Assembly (NCBI GenBank): GCA_028826165.1
Contig: JAPDFW010000058.1
Span: 186,001-250,000 of the forward strand
Direction of reading: 5' to 3'
DNA length: 64,000 bases
Source: Anaeramoeba ignava
Taxonomy: Eukaryota; Metamonada; Anaeramoebidae
Translations under genes and position numbers: made by a program
The notes under the pieces: generated by a model
Databases searched by the model: none
The model's input: the letters and a program-made list of their open reading frames with translations, nothing else
What the model was told of the DNA's origin: nothing
Shown: positions 1 through 13,200 of the stretch, piece after piece
How the letters are laid out: every line of letters starts with the position of its first letter
Numbering within the stretch: the stretch's first letter is position 1

Positions 1-55
1 ATTTTTTGATTTTCAATCCACTTTTTTTATTTGAATTCAAAAAAAATCTAAAAAA

Positions 56-3000
56 TTATCTTCCAGTTTCTCTTTTTCTTGCTTTAGAAAGAAAATAAAC
101 AGATAAACCCCAATAAATCAAAATAAAAGTAACTATAAGAAGAGCATTTTGCCAAAAACTAACATCATAAAAACCTTTCAATTTAAGGAATTGTTCACCA
201 GTAGTAATAGGACAAACACCTTGAACTAATTCAGATTGAGTACAAGTAAATTTAAGTCCAGTAAATTCATTTTTGACAATAGAAGCAAAAGAATACTTGA
301 TTGGATCAATATATTGAAACCAAGAAAGAGCTTTAGTGATATTATTCAGATCAATCATGAATCCACAAAAAATAATCATTGGAAGAAGCATAGAAGGACC
401 AACTAAAAGTGCTATTTCAGGACTTCTTGTTCCAGTTGAAATCGTCATTCCAAAAGCACTTCCTGTGACTGATGAAAGAATACAAAACAAAATAAGAATA
501 AACCAATTTTTTGGATTTTTTTGTAATCCTGTTATTGGTGTGACTATAACTGCAAATATTGTTGGAACTAAAATTTCAAATGGTAGATCTGTTAAAACTT
601 TGGAAATGAAAAAACAAACTGTTGGATATGCTGAATCCATTGATTCTCGAAGAAAAACTGCTTTTTCTTTTGGTAAAACATATAATACTGAGACTACTGG
701 GACTGTCATTTGACTTAATACAATAAAGAAAAGTAATCCTGTTTTATCATTTATCCCACTTTGATTTTTTGATATTGCTGAGAAGATCCATGCAACAAGA
801 CAAGCAGAAATGGCTGGTTCAAGAAGTCTTTCGATAATATATCTTTTTTGATTTTTCAATCCATAAAATCCTCTTTTGGTTAATATTAATGTTTTCTTGA
901 ATGAATTTACTGGTTTCTCCAAATGAATATTCATTCTTTGTTTTGGAATTTTCATTGATAATGTTTTTTTCATTAAATTTGAATTATTATAATATTTAAC
1001 AAGTGATTTAATAAATTCTAATGTTCCAACTTCTCCTTTAATTATTTCATTTGAATCGTTTTGAATAAAATCAGAATTTATGATGTTATCAATATCAATT
1101 TCTTCAAATTCATCTGAAGTGTCTTGAATTTCTAAATCAACCTCGTATTTATTCATTTCAATTAAACCAATTCCATCTTTTTTATAAACTGATAATGATT
1201 TACTTAATTTATTAATTGTTTCTTCTTTTTTTAATTCTTCTTCTGAAAGTGAAACTAAATCAATTAACCAATCTGCAAGATTTGTATTTCTTGGTGGAAA
1301 AAAATTCATTTTTGCAAAATAATTCTCAATTTCATTAATAGGTCCAAAATAAACTAATTTTCCATGTGAAAGAAGAACTAAATAATCAAATAATTCAAAT
1401 ATTGATTGTCTTGGTTGATGAATTGTTGAAATAATTGTTCTTCCATCTTTGGTTAAATCTTTTAAAATTGTAGTACATAAATAAGCTGTTTGTGCATCTA
1501 ATCCTCTTTTTTTTTTGAAAAAGAAAAATTAAATATTTTGATTTTGATTTTGATTTTGATTTTAATTTTGATTTTGATTTTAATTTTGATTTTAATTTTG
1601 ATTTTGATTTTGATTTTAATTTTGATTTTAATTTTGATTTTAATTTTGATTTTAATTTTGATTTTGATTTTGATTTTGATTTTTAATTTTGATTTTGATT
1701 TTGATTTTAATTTTGGTTTTAATTTTGATTTTGATTTTGATTTTGATTTTGATTTTGATTTTGATTTTGATTTTAATTTTGATTTTGATTTTTAATTTTG
1801 ATTTTGATTTTGGTTTTAATTTTAATTTTAATTTTGATTTTGATTTTGATTTTGATTTTAATTTTGATTTTAATTTTGATTTTAATTTTGATTTTAATTT
1901 TGATTTTAATTTTGATTTTAATTTTAATTTTGATTTTAATTTTGATTTTGATTTTGATTTTGATTTTAATTTTAATTTTAATTTTGATTTTGATTTTAAT
2001 TTTGATTTTGATTTTGATTTTGATTTTAATTTTGATTTTGATTTTGATTTTGGTTTTAATTTTGGTTTTAATTTTGATTTTGATTTTGATTTTAATTTTG
2101 ATTTTAATTTTGATTTTGATTTTTAATTTTGATTTTGATTTTGATTTTAATTTTGATTTTGATTTTGATTTTAATTTTGATTTTGATTTTGATTTTGATT
2201 TTAATTTTAATTTTGATTTTGATTTTGATTTTGATTTTAATTTTGATTTTAATTTTGGTTTTAATTTTGATTTTGATTTTGATTTTGATTTTGATTTTGA
2301 TTTTGATTTTGATTTTGATTTTGATTTTAATTTTGATTTTGATTTTTAATTTTGATTTTGATTTTGAATTTGAATTTGATTTTGATTTTGATTTTAATTT
2401 TAATTTTAATTTTGATTTTGATTTTAATTTTGATTTTGATTTTGATTTTAATTTTGATTTTGATTTTAATTTTGATTTTGATTTTAATTTTGATTTTGAT
2501 TTTGATTTTAATTTTAAATTTACGAAGTTGGTTCATCAACAAGAATAACACTTGGATTTGTAACAAGTCCCATTCCAATATTAACTCTTTTCATTTCTCC
2601 TCCACTAATTCCACGTTTTATTTCTGATTCTGGTGATCCAACAATAGTATCAGCACAATGTTCAATTTGTAAACTTTTCAAAATATTTTCAACAATTTGA
2701 TTTTTTTCTTGTTTTTTAGTTGTTTTTGGAAGTCTTAAATCAGAAACAAATCTTAAAATTTGACGAGGAGTTAAATTAGTATTCATTGTATCTTGTTGAG
2801 TAACATATGAAAGAATTTTATTAATTCTATTTGAATGAGGTTCATTTCCAAATAAAATTGAACCTTCAGATTTTCCTAAAACTCTTCCAGCAATTGAATT
2901 TAAAAGAGTTGTTTTCCCTTTTGATTTTTTATTTATTAAATCCAAAATTTTAAATTTAAAAATAAAATTAAATTTAAAAATAAAATTAAAATTAAAATTA

Positions 3001-3255
3001 ATATTAAAATTAAAATTAAAATTAAAATTAAAATTAAATTAAAATTAAATTAAAAATTAAAATTAAAATTAAAATTAAAATTAAAATTAAAATTAAAATT
3101 AAATTACCAGCACCAGATGCACCAATTATTGCAACTAAAGAACCTGATGGAATTGATAAATTAATATGATCTAAAATTGTTTTATATCCTTTTTTTGTTT
3201 TAACACTAAATGAATAATCTTTAACGAATATTGGAATTTTGTTTATTTCACTCAT
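56..3255 (-). CDS. ABCG-family half-transporter, copy 1
   Basis: Predicted ATP-driven membrane exporter of the ABCG (White) type, about 663 residues; it would work as a dimer and its substrate is unknown. Exons, in gene order: 3255-3108, 2917-2524 and 1505-56; phases are consistent at both junctions. Visible motifs are Walker A GASGAGKTT (around residue 45, split by intron 1), signature ISGGEMKR, Walker B VILVDEPTSGLD (split by intron 2) and IISTIHQPRQS. About six hydrophobic segments follow in the C-terminal half, which ends in SKARKRETGR. Nucleotide-binding domain before membrane domain is the ABCG order, and the length fits the family. Intron 1 is 190 bp; intron 2 is 1018 bp of hexanucleotide repeat. 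It is a tandem duplicate of the next gene. Confidence 0.9.
64..1309 (-). other. ABC2-type membrane domain of ABCG copy 1
   Basis: Within exon 3: about six hydrophobic spans (ACLVAWIFSAIS, LLFFIVLSQMTVPVVSVLYV, EILVPTIFAVIV, WFILILFCILSSVTG, LLPMIIFCGFMI and ALLIVTFILIYWGLS). A cysteine-containing loop (FTCTQSELVQGVCPITTGEQ) precedes the last span, as in other ABCG proteins. Confidence 0.8.
1506..2523 (-). repeat. Hexanucleotide-repeat intron of ABCG copy 1
   Basis: This intron is almost entirely TTTTGA and TTTTAA units (plus-strand reading), with rare TTTTGG variants. It starts GTAAAT and ends in an A-run plus AG on the minus strand. Long open frames within it (Ile-Leu or Asp-Phe alternation) are artefacts of the 6-bp period and are not genes. 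Confidence 0.9.
2918..3107 (-). repeat. TTAAAA-repeat intron inside the Walker A codon
   Basis: 190-bp intron between the GG of the P-loop glycine codons and the AAA-ACA (Lys-Thr) codons of ABCG copy 1. It is filled with AAAATT units. The equivalent intron of copy 2 (6106-6193) sits at the identical codon but is only 88 bp. Confidence 0.85.
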
Positions 3256-3744
3256 TTCTTTTTCTTTAATTTAAATTTAAATAATTTAAATTTTGTTAAA
3301 TGAAAAAAATGAAAAACCATTTCCAAAATTAAAATTTTAAAAAAAAACGGAAAAAAAATTGAATTAACAATTTTATCTTTTTAAATTTAATCTTTTTAAA
3401 CTAATCTTTTTAAATTTATCTTTTTAAATTTATATTTTTAAATTTAATTTTTTGTTCCACTTTTGTTTATTTAAATTTAATTTTTAAATTTATCTTTTTA
3501 AATTTATCTTTTTAAATTTAATTTTTTTAAATTTATCTTTTTAAATTTATCTTTTTAAATTTATCTTTTTAAATTTAATTTTTTGTTCCACTTTTGTTTA
3601 TTTAAATTTATCTTTTAAATTTAATTTTTTAAATTTATCTTTTAAATTTATCTTTTTAAACTTGTTTATTTAAAAGTAATTTAATCAAAAACCTAAAATT
3701 CGAAAGAAAAAATTAAAAAGGAAAAACGGAAGAAAAATAAAAAA
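3256..3744. repeat. Intergenic AT-rich repeat between the two ABCG genes
   Basis: No gene seen. About a dozen copies of a TCTTTTTAAATTTA-like unit lie between 3360 and 3670. A longer block containing TTTTTTGTTCCACTTTTG is present twice (near 3450 and 3580), indicating local duplication. Confidence 0.7.
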
Positions 3745-6341
3745 TTATCTTCCAGCTTCTCTTTTTCTTGCTTTAGAAAGAAAATAAATAGATAAAATCC
3801 AAGAACCGAAAATAAAAGCAAGCATAACAAGAGCATTTTCCCAAAAACTAACATCATAATAATCTTTCAATTTAAGGAATTGTTCACCAGTAGTAACAGG
3901 ACAAATACCTTGAACTAATTCAGATTGAGTGCAAGTAAATTTAAGTCCAGTAAATTCGTTTTTGACAACAACAAGATAAGAATACTTGATTGGATCAATA
4001 TATTGAATCCAAGAAAGAGCTTTAGTGATATTATTCAGATCGATCATGAATCCACAAAACATAATCATTGGAACAAGCATAACTGGTGCAAGAGCAAGTG
4101 CTATTTCAGGAAGTCTTGTTGCAGCTGAAATCATGTATCCAAATGAGCTTCCTGTATTTGAGGAAAGAATGCAGAAAGCAACAAGTGTGAATAATTTTTT
4201 GGGTTCTGTTTGTAATCCTGCTATTGGTGAAATTATAACTGCAAATATTGTTGGAACTAAAATCCCAAATGGTAATTCTGTTAAGATTTTGGATAGAAAA
4301 AATGAAAATGTTGGATATGCTGAATCCATTGATTCTCGAAGAAAAACTGCTTTTTCTTTTGGTAAAACAAATAATACTGCGATTATTGTCATCATCATTT
4401 GACTCAAAATGATAAAAAATAAAATTCCCATTCTATCCATTAATCCACTTTGATTGTTAGAAATTCCTGTGAAAACCCATCCAACTAAACATGATAATAC
4501 TGCAGGTTGAAGAAGTCTTTGAATAACATATCTTTTTTGATTTCTTAATCCATAAAATCCTCTTTTGGTTAATATTAATGTTTTTTTGATTGAATTTGCT
4601 GTTTTTTCCAAATGAAGATTCATTTTTTCTTTTGGAATTTCCATTGATAATGTTTTTTTCATTAAGTCCGAATCATTATAATATTTAACAAGTGATTTAA
4701 TAAATTCTAGTGTTCCAACTTCTCCTTTAATTATTCCATTTGAATTGTTTTGAATAAAATTAGGATTTGCAATTTTAGGAATATCAACATCTTCAAAATC
4801 ATTTGGAATATCTTGAATTTCTAATTCATCTTTTTTATCTTTATCCACTTCATTTTTATCATCTTTTTCTTCATCTTTTTCTTCATCTTTTTTATCATCA
4901 TTTTTATCATGAATAATATCTAATTGAATTTCATCTTTTTGATAAACTGATAATGATTTACTTAATTTATTAATTGTTTCTTCTTTTTTTAATTCTCCTT
5001 CTGAAAGTGAAACTAAATCAATTATCCAATCTGCAAGATTTGTATTTCTTGGTGGATAAAAATCAATTGCTGAAAAATAATTTTCAATTTCATTAATAGG
5101 TCCAAAATAAACTAATTTTCCATGTGAAAGAAGAACTAAATAATCAAATAATTCAAATATTGATTGTCTTGGTTGATGAATTGTTGAAATAATTGTTCTT
5201 CCATCTTTGGTTAAATCTTTTAAAATTGTAGTACATAAATAAGCTGTTTGTGCATCTAATCCTCTTTTTTTTTGAAAAGAGAAATTAAATAAAATTTTGA
5301 TTTTAATTTTTAATTTTGATTTTGATTTTGATTTTGATTTTGAATTTGATTTTGATTTTGATTTTGATTTTGATTTTAATTTTGATTTTGATTTTAATTT
5401 GATTTTGATTTTGATTTTGATTTTGATTTTAATTTTGATTTTAATTTTAATTTTGATTTTGATTTTGATTTTGATTTTGATTTTAATTTTGATTTTGATT
5501 TTGATTTTGATTTTGATTTTGAATTTTGATTTTGATTTTGATTTTAATTTTGATTTTGATTTTGATTTTGATTTTTAATTTTGATTTTGATTTTAATTTT
5601 GATTTTGATTTTAATTTTGATTTTGATTTTTGATTTTGATTTTGATTTTAATTTTAATTTTAATTTTGATTTTGATTTTGATTTTAATTTTAATTTTGAT
5701 TTTAAATTTACGAAGTTGGTTCATCAACAAGAATAACACTTGGATTTGTAACAAGTCCCATTCCAATATTAACTCTTTTCATTTCTCCTCCACTAATTCC
5801 TCGTTTTATTCCTGATTCTGGTGATCCAACAATAGTATCAGCACAATGTTCAATTTGTAAACTTTTCAAAATATTTTCAACAATTTGATTTTTCTCTTGT
5901 TTCTTAATTGTTTTTGGAAGTCTTAAATCAGCAACAAATCTTAAAATTTGACGAGGAGTTAAATTAGTATGCATTGTATCTTGTTGAGTAACATATGAAA
6001 GAATTTTATTAATTCTATCTGAATGAGGTTCATTTCCAAATAAAATTGAACCTTCAGATTTTCCTGAAACTCTTCCAGCAATTGAATTTAAAAGAGTTGT
6101 TTTCCCTTTTGATTTTTTATTTATTAAATCCAAAATCGAAAATTTTAAATTAAAATTAAAATAAAAAATAAATTTAAATTAAAATTAAATTACCAGCACC
6201 AGATGCACCAATTATTGCAACTAAAGAACCTGATGGAATTGATAAATTAATATGATCTAAAATTGTTTTATATCCTTTCTTTGTTTTAACATTAAATGAA
6301 AAATCTCTAACGAATATTGGAATTTTGGTTATTTCACTCAT
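3745..6341 (-). CDS. ABCG-family half-transporter, copy 2
   Basis: Tandem paralogue of the first gene, about 686 residues. Exons in gene order: 6341-6194, 6105-5712 and 5263-3745. Both introns sit at the same codons as in copy 1 (P-loop Gly; Ser of DEPTS). Walker A GASGAGKTT, signature ISGGEMKR, Walker B VILVDEPTSGLD and six or so C-terminal membrane segments are conserved. Compared with copy 1 it has an added Asp/Lys/Glu-rich linker after the nucleotide-binding domain (about 4790-4940). The first 180 residues are nearly identical between copies, while the membrane spans have diverged, so the substrates may differ. Start ATG chosen by agreement with copy 1. Confidence 0.9.
5264..5711 (-). repeat. 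Hexanucleotide-repeat intron of ABCG copy 2
   Basis: 448-bp intron of TTTTGA/TTTTAA units (plus-strand reading), at the same codon as the 1018-bp intron of copy 1. The length difference between two recent duplicates shows that the repeat array changes size. Confidence 0.88.
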
Positions 6342-7225
6342 TTCTTTTTCTTTAATTTAAATTTGGTTTTGTTTTGTTTTTGCTATTAAAAAATAAAAAA
6401 TAAAAAATAAAAAATAAAAAATGAAATGATAAAAAAAATTTTTTTTAGATCCTCTTAAAAAAATCCAAATTACAACGTGTCACTTATTTTTATTTTTTGT
6501 TTTTTTTGTTTTTTTTGTTTTTTTGTTTTTTAAAAGAAAAAATTAAATTTATTTCCAAAATTTCAAATAGAAATAAAATTAGAAATAAATAAAAAAAGAT
6601 CAAAAAAAAATCAACACGTAACCAATTTTTGTTTATTTATTTTGTTTATTTATTTTGATTATTTATTTAATTAAAAAAAGAATTGCCACGTTATTAAGAA
6701 AAAAATTTAAATCAAATTTGCTTTTTTCTTATTTTTTTTATTTAATTTTTTTATTTTTGTTTTTTGAAAAAGAAAGAACAAGAAAACAACCAAAAGTTCG
6801 AATTAAGTTTTGGATTTGTTTTAAATTGAATTTAATTTTGTTTTAAATTGATTTAAATTGAATTGAATTGAATTTTGAATTGAATTTTAAATTGAATTAA
6901 ATTAAATTTTGTTTTAAATTAAATTTTGTTTTAAATTGAATTAAAATTTTAAATTGAATTAAATTGAAATTGAATTAAATTAAAATTGAAATTAAAATTG
7001 AATTAAATTGAATTAAATTTTGAATTGGAATTGAATTTTGAATTGAATTGAATTAAATTGAATTGAATTAAATTGAAATTGAATTAAATTTTAAATTGAA
7101 TTAAATTGAATTTTAAATTGAATTTTAAATTGAATTTTAAATTGGAATTAAAATTAAAATTGGAATTAAAATTAAAATTGGAATTAAAATTGAAATTAAA
7201 ATTGGAATTAAATTTTTGATTTGAA
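6342..7225. other. AT-rich intergenic region without recognisable gene
   Basis: Contains runs of A and T, then from about 6840 a block of GAATT/AAATT-type simple repeats. Short open frames here have only low-complexity translations. I see no conserved protein or RNA gene. Confidence 0.7.
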
Positions 7226-10200
7226 TTAAATTTTGGTAAATTCTCTTCGAATAGGTTCTCCAATTTTTTCAATCATTGGTTCTAATTTGGTTTTTAATTC
7301 TTTATCATTTTCTTCCAAATATTCAAAAAGTCTGTCTTTATTAAAAGAGATGTATCTATGAATAATTGCAAGTGAACTTAAAACAACATTTTGAGGATAT
7401 TTAATTTGTTTCAATTCATCATCATCTTCTCGATTAATAGGTGAAGCAAGAAGGTCAAAAAACTAAATAAAAATTATAAAATAAAATTATAATTAAAATA
7501 AAATCATGTAAATGAAAAAAAATTAAAATAAAATTAAAATAAAATTAAAATAAAATTAAAATAAAATCATGTAAATGAAAAAAAATATAATTATAAAATA
7601 ATTTCCTTACATCATATGCTTTTTGTTTGTTTGTACTAATAAAAACTGCAAGATCTTCAAATTCAGCTTCTCTAAAATTAGTCCCATTAGCTACATTCTG
7701 AAGAGTTTTTGCAACAAGAATTAAATGTCTTCTTGCATTATCAGATGGTTTTTTTCTCACAAGTCCATATGATTCAGGTGCAGTAACAGCAGGACAAACA
7801 AATCGAAGGAAAAAGAAAGATCCAACTGAAATGTCTTTTGATTCTGGAAACTTCTCAGTTACACCTTTCTGGAGTAATCGACTAATCTCTCTAAATTCAA
7901 TAGGAACAAACTTCAATGACTTGGATATTCGATAAAGAACTTTTTGAGCTGAAAGAAGTAATCTCCATCTGTTGACATCAACTGAATTGATTTCTCTATC
8001 AGTTGAATCATCACTATCTTCAGGATTATTATTATTGTTGTTGTTTGATTGTAGCAACTTGACTTCACTTACTTCAACTGGATTTGTCAATTCTTCACAA
8101 ATTTGATAAATTTCAATTCCAATTGTTTTGTAAAGATAAGGAAGTCCATAAAGTCTAGAGTAAATTGCGAGAAGTTTACTTGCAAAGCTATTACTTCTGA
8201 AAAGTGTTCCTGGATCTTTTATCAAGGCAACTTCTTGAACAATTCTCTCTTTGATAAGTTCAAGTGCCAAGTTTTGTGATTCACTTTCAAGAAGATAAAT
8301 CAATGCTCGACAAAGAGAATCAGCATCAGCTGGACGAATCACACTGAATAAGGCTTTTATGACTTTTTTCTCAGGATGAATAATCAATTTGCGAAGTTCT
8401 TCCATTTCGGAAATTTGTTTTTTTTGTTTTTTTGAGAATTCAGCATCGTAAATATCTCCAAACATATAAGGAGTGAAATCAGGAGGAGGAGGAAGTTTCA
8501 CTTTGAATTTTCTTTTCCTATAAACAACAATAAGAATAACAACAATTCCAACAGTTCCAAGAGAAACTCCTAATCCAACTCCCAATGCAACTTTATTACT
8601 TGATGTTGTCTTGATTGTTTTCGATTCACTCCAAGGACCTGTTCCAATATCATTCATAGCACAAATTTTGATTGTGTATTCTGTTGAAGCTGAAAGATCA
8701 CCAAGTGTCATGTCTGTGGTAAAAGATAATTCTTGACCTGAATCTTTGCTTGATTGCTTGTCTACGATGTAGTATGTGATTGGTGATCCATATGGATTTG
8801 CTGCATCCCATTGGATTGTTAATGTAGTATCGCTTGTTGATTTCTCTTTCAATCCTGTTACTTGTGATGGGATTGATGTTGATGTTTTGAAAGTTTCTGG
8901 ATTGCTGAAGTTACTTTGATACTCACCAATTTGTGATTGGATTTGAATTGTTTGATCTGTATATGGCACTAAGTTATCAATTCTTTTACTTGGTGACATG
9001 ATTCCTGAAAAAGAAATGGTTTCATTCAAAAGAAGTGTGTAGATAACTTCTCCTGTGTCTTCTGGCTCCCATGCAATATTGAGTGATGTGTTTGTTATTT
9101 CTCCTGCCCAAATGTTGCTGATTATTTTTGGATTTGGTGAATCTGTTGCTAAAGAAATTGAAACAGAATTTCCATAACCTATTTCATTGTGTGGTTCAAC
9201 ATAAACATTATATTCAGTTGAGTATAAAAGATCTGTAATTGTAAAAGAAGTTGTGCTTGTCATGTTTGTGGAAGTATCTTGTAGATGAAGATTTGTGATT
9301 TCTTGATTTCTTTCATTTTTTGTTTTTAAATTTTTTAAAATGTCTTGTTTTTGGATTTTTTGGATTTTTGATGATGTTGATGATGTTGTGTTATTCCAAG
9401 AAATTCTATAATAATCAATTTCTGCTCCTCCATTTGATTCAGGTTCAAGCCATTCAATAGTCAATTCATTTCGATTTGGTGTTCCTGTTAAATTAACAAC
9501 TTCTGTTGGAAGTATTGAAGGTAATGTTTCAACTCCAACTTCTATTCCCCAATCAGAACTTGAGCCGATATTATTATAAGCCTTCATACTTACATAATAA
9601 TAACCTGAAAGCAATCCAGTAACATTAAATGTTGTATCATTGTTTGAAGTATTAACATAACCTATTGCTCCTGTTTCGTTATAGATGTATTTAATCATAT
9701 AAACAATAATAGGAGAACCTCCTGTATCAGGTTGTTCCCATTCAAGTTCAAATTCAGTTGGTGAATCTGAAGTCGCATTCAAAACTTCAACATTTGCTGG
9801 TGCTTGTGGACTTAATGTGTATGTACTAATTTGTGATGTTTCTGATTCTCCTACAGAATTATCTGACCAAACAGTAATAACATATGTTCCCGAAAATAAT
9901 CCATCACATACAAATGTAACTCTATCATCATTATCTGGAGCTGGAAAAGTGTAATTGTATATCATATTTCCATAACCATTTTGAGCTTCTAAATTGTAAT
10001 TATCTATAAGGTCATATAATTTTTCTGCTGAGATATAATAGTTCAAAAGAGGTGCGCCATTGGGTAAAGGAGGAAGCCAACCTATTGTGATACTTGATGG
10101 AGAATAATCATCTCTTTTAAGTGAAAAAACTTGAGATGGAACTTGTGCTGTAGCTTCAGTTATACAAAGTGTTGTTGCAACTTCTCCAAGTCCAACTTCA

Positions 10201-13200
10201 TTTTGAGCTGTCACGTTAACGGTATAATTTGAGACAAAAACATTATTAAATGTGTATTCAGTGTAATTTCCAATTGATACTGAATCATTTATTGTATATG
10301 ATTCTGATTCATAATAAATTGAATATCCTGTAATTCTGCTTCCTCCATCATCTAAAGGTGGTTGCCAAGTCACATATAATTCAGAAAGCATTGATGAGCC
10401 TTGTGTTGCTGTGAGTGACTGAACTTGAAGTGGTGTTGTTGCATTCAGTGTTTGAACATCTAACAAATCACTTCTCAATCCTGTTCCATATATGTTTTTA
10501 GCTGCGATTTGAATGGAATATGCTCCAGATAAAAGACCATGCATCCAATAAGTTGTTGAATCATTATTTGGTGTGATAGAATAATTTTGTGAATCAAATT
10601 GATAATAAATGATATAAGTTTGAATCGGATCTCCATTTGGATCTGCAGCATCCCAAGTCAAATCAAAATTGGATGATGCTATACTACTTGCAACAACATT
10701 CATTACTTGTCCAGGAACACCTGTTTTTGTTGTTGAAGCATTAATTTCGTTGCTGTAATTTGAATATCCAATGGAATTATTTGATCTGACTTTAATCAAA
10801 TAACTATCAGTTGCAACAGATAAATTGTATTGAGTAACATAACTAGTTTCGTTATAATATTGAGAATCGTTAACTTGTCTGTATGAGATTTCATAAGCAA
10901 TAATTGGTCTTCCTCCATCTGATTCTGGTTCTGACCACATCAAATTAATCCAAGTTGAATCTCCACTTTGTTTATAAAGATCTGTTATTGGAAAAGGAAC
11001 TTGAGCTGGTTGAGTACTCAATGTGAAATTTTGTGATACTTCTGCTGATCCTTGACTGTTTTTTGCTGATATTCTGATATCATATGTTCCACTCTCAAGA
11101 TTTGTTATATTAATTGAAGTTGTTGTTGTTATCAAAGTTGTCCAATTAGTGCATCCTTCTTCACAAACATAAACAGTGTAATAATTAATCAAAGCTCCAT
11201 TACTCGAAGGTTCTTCCCATTCAATATTCAATGATGTGGATGTATTTTCAGTTACATTTACACTTGTGATTACTCCAGGTGGTTCTGCTGATAAAGTTTC
11301 CATTGTTTTCCAAGTATAAGAATTATAATAACCATTGTATGCTCTAATACTCACATTATAAGATCCTGAGAGTAGATTACTAGCATTGGCTTGAAAAGTG
11401 GAATTGCTCACATTGAATTCTTGTGTGACTAATCCAACTATTTTGATGTTATATAATGATATTAATTGTCCTCCATTTGATAATGGTTCAGTCCAATTAA
11501 AAAGAATACTATCACAAGTTGATCCATTTTTTTCTAAGTTGAGAACTGGTGATGGAAAAGTGGCTTGAGATGTAAAGATTAGAAGTGGTGAAGAATATGA
11601 ACTTGTGTTGTTTTCTGTGATACTTCTACCAATTACATAATAATCTCCTGAAAGAAGACCTGTTGCTAAATAACTTGTTGAATTTCCTGTTACATTCACT
11701 GATGAGTTTTGTGAATCATTTCTCCAATAAATGATTTCATATTCAATAATTTCTGCTCCTCCATCATAAGGATATATCCAATAAATTCCCCATGTTGTTG
11801 GTGTTTTTTGACTGGAATTTATCGAAAAATATGGAGGATCTGGTGCAACTGGTGGGAGTGTTTCTAGTAAGATTTCGGTTATTACTCCTGAACCTTGATT
11901 GTTTATTCCTTGTATTCTTATCTTATATGTTCCTGATTTTATTCCATTAACTGTAAAAGTTGTTTGATTTCCTAATAGTGTTGTTGTTATCCAATTATCT
12001 GTTCCATTTACTGCATAAGAGAAGTTATATGAATTAACTTCAAATTGAGAAGGAGGTAGCCATGTAATTGTGAAATTAGTTGGACCAATGTATGAGGATT
12101 GAAAATTGTTTACTTGAGGAGGAGTACATTGATAACTTCCTTTAATATTTAATTTAATATTTATTTTAATATTTAATTTAATATTTTATTATTAATTTAA
12201 TATTTATTTTATTATTAATTTATTATTTATTTTAATATTTATTTTAATATTTAATTTAATATTTATTTGAATATTTAATTTAATATTTTATTGAATATTT
12301 ATTTGAATATTTATTTTATTATTATTTGAATATTTATTTGAATATTTATTTTAATATTTATTTTATTATTAATTTAATTTACCAGAACTAGAAGTTGTAT
12401 TAATAGGACAATCAATACATTCAGTTGATGAATAATAAGGAGTATAAGTATTAGGAGAACAAGAATAACAACTTTGAAGATTTGTAATATTACTAAAAGT
12501 ACCAGGAACACAAGAAGGACAAGAAATATCACTAAGAGAAGGTTTATAAGATCCAGGTAGACAAATACAAGTTCCAGAAGGATAACAAGTACCACCACCT
12601 TCACAATCTGTACAATTTCCAAGATAACCTTGTGAATAATTACAAGCTAATCCTGATCCTCCAGTTGAAAAAATTTTGTAAGCATTATAAATATTTTCTG
12701 ATCCATTTCCAGCTGAATTAGAAACTATTCTTGCATTTGTAAATGTTATAATTGCTTGTGTTGATGCTGTACTTGGTAAATCACAATAAAATCCTCCTCC
12801 TTCATAATTAGCTATATTATCAGAAACGTTACTTGATTGAATTGTTGTATAACATCCTGAGTTGTAAATTGCTCCTCCATGTCCTCCACTATTATTTTGA
12901 AATAAACAATTTTTAATAGTTGGTGTCATTTGTCCATAACAAGTTAATTGTATTGCTCCAGCTATTTATTTTATAATTTTAAATTATAATTTTGATTTTT
13001 AATTTTGATTTTGATTTTGATTTTAATTATAATTTTAATTTTAATTTTGAATTTTGATTATAATTTTAATTTTAATTTTGATTTTGATTTTGATTTTAAT
13101 TTTGATTTTAATTTTAATTTTGATTTTAATTTTAATTTTAATTTTAATTTAGATTTTGATTTAAATTTTGAAAAAAAATACCAAGAGAATTATCATGACA

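Noticed and set aside
1538-2627. Long open frames of alternating Ile-Leu, Asp-Phe or Lys-Ile
   Set aside because: They are translations of hexanucleotide repeats inside ABCG introns; splice junctions on both sides restore the ABCG frame. The same applies to similar frames at 5297-5815, 29870-30242, 32035-32235, 38198-38621, 44429-44974, 45269-45956 and 51441-52337.
6655-6846. 63-residue ORF on plus in the ABCG/FN3 gap
   Set aside because: Translation is Phe/Lys/Leu low complexity without a conserved motif or promoter tract.
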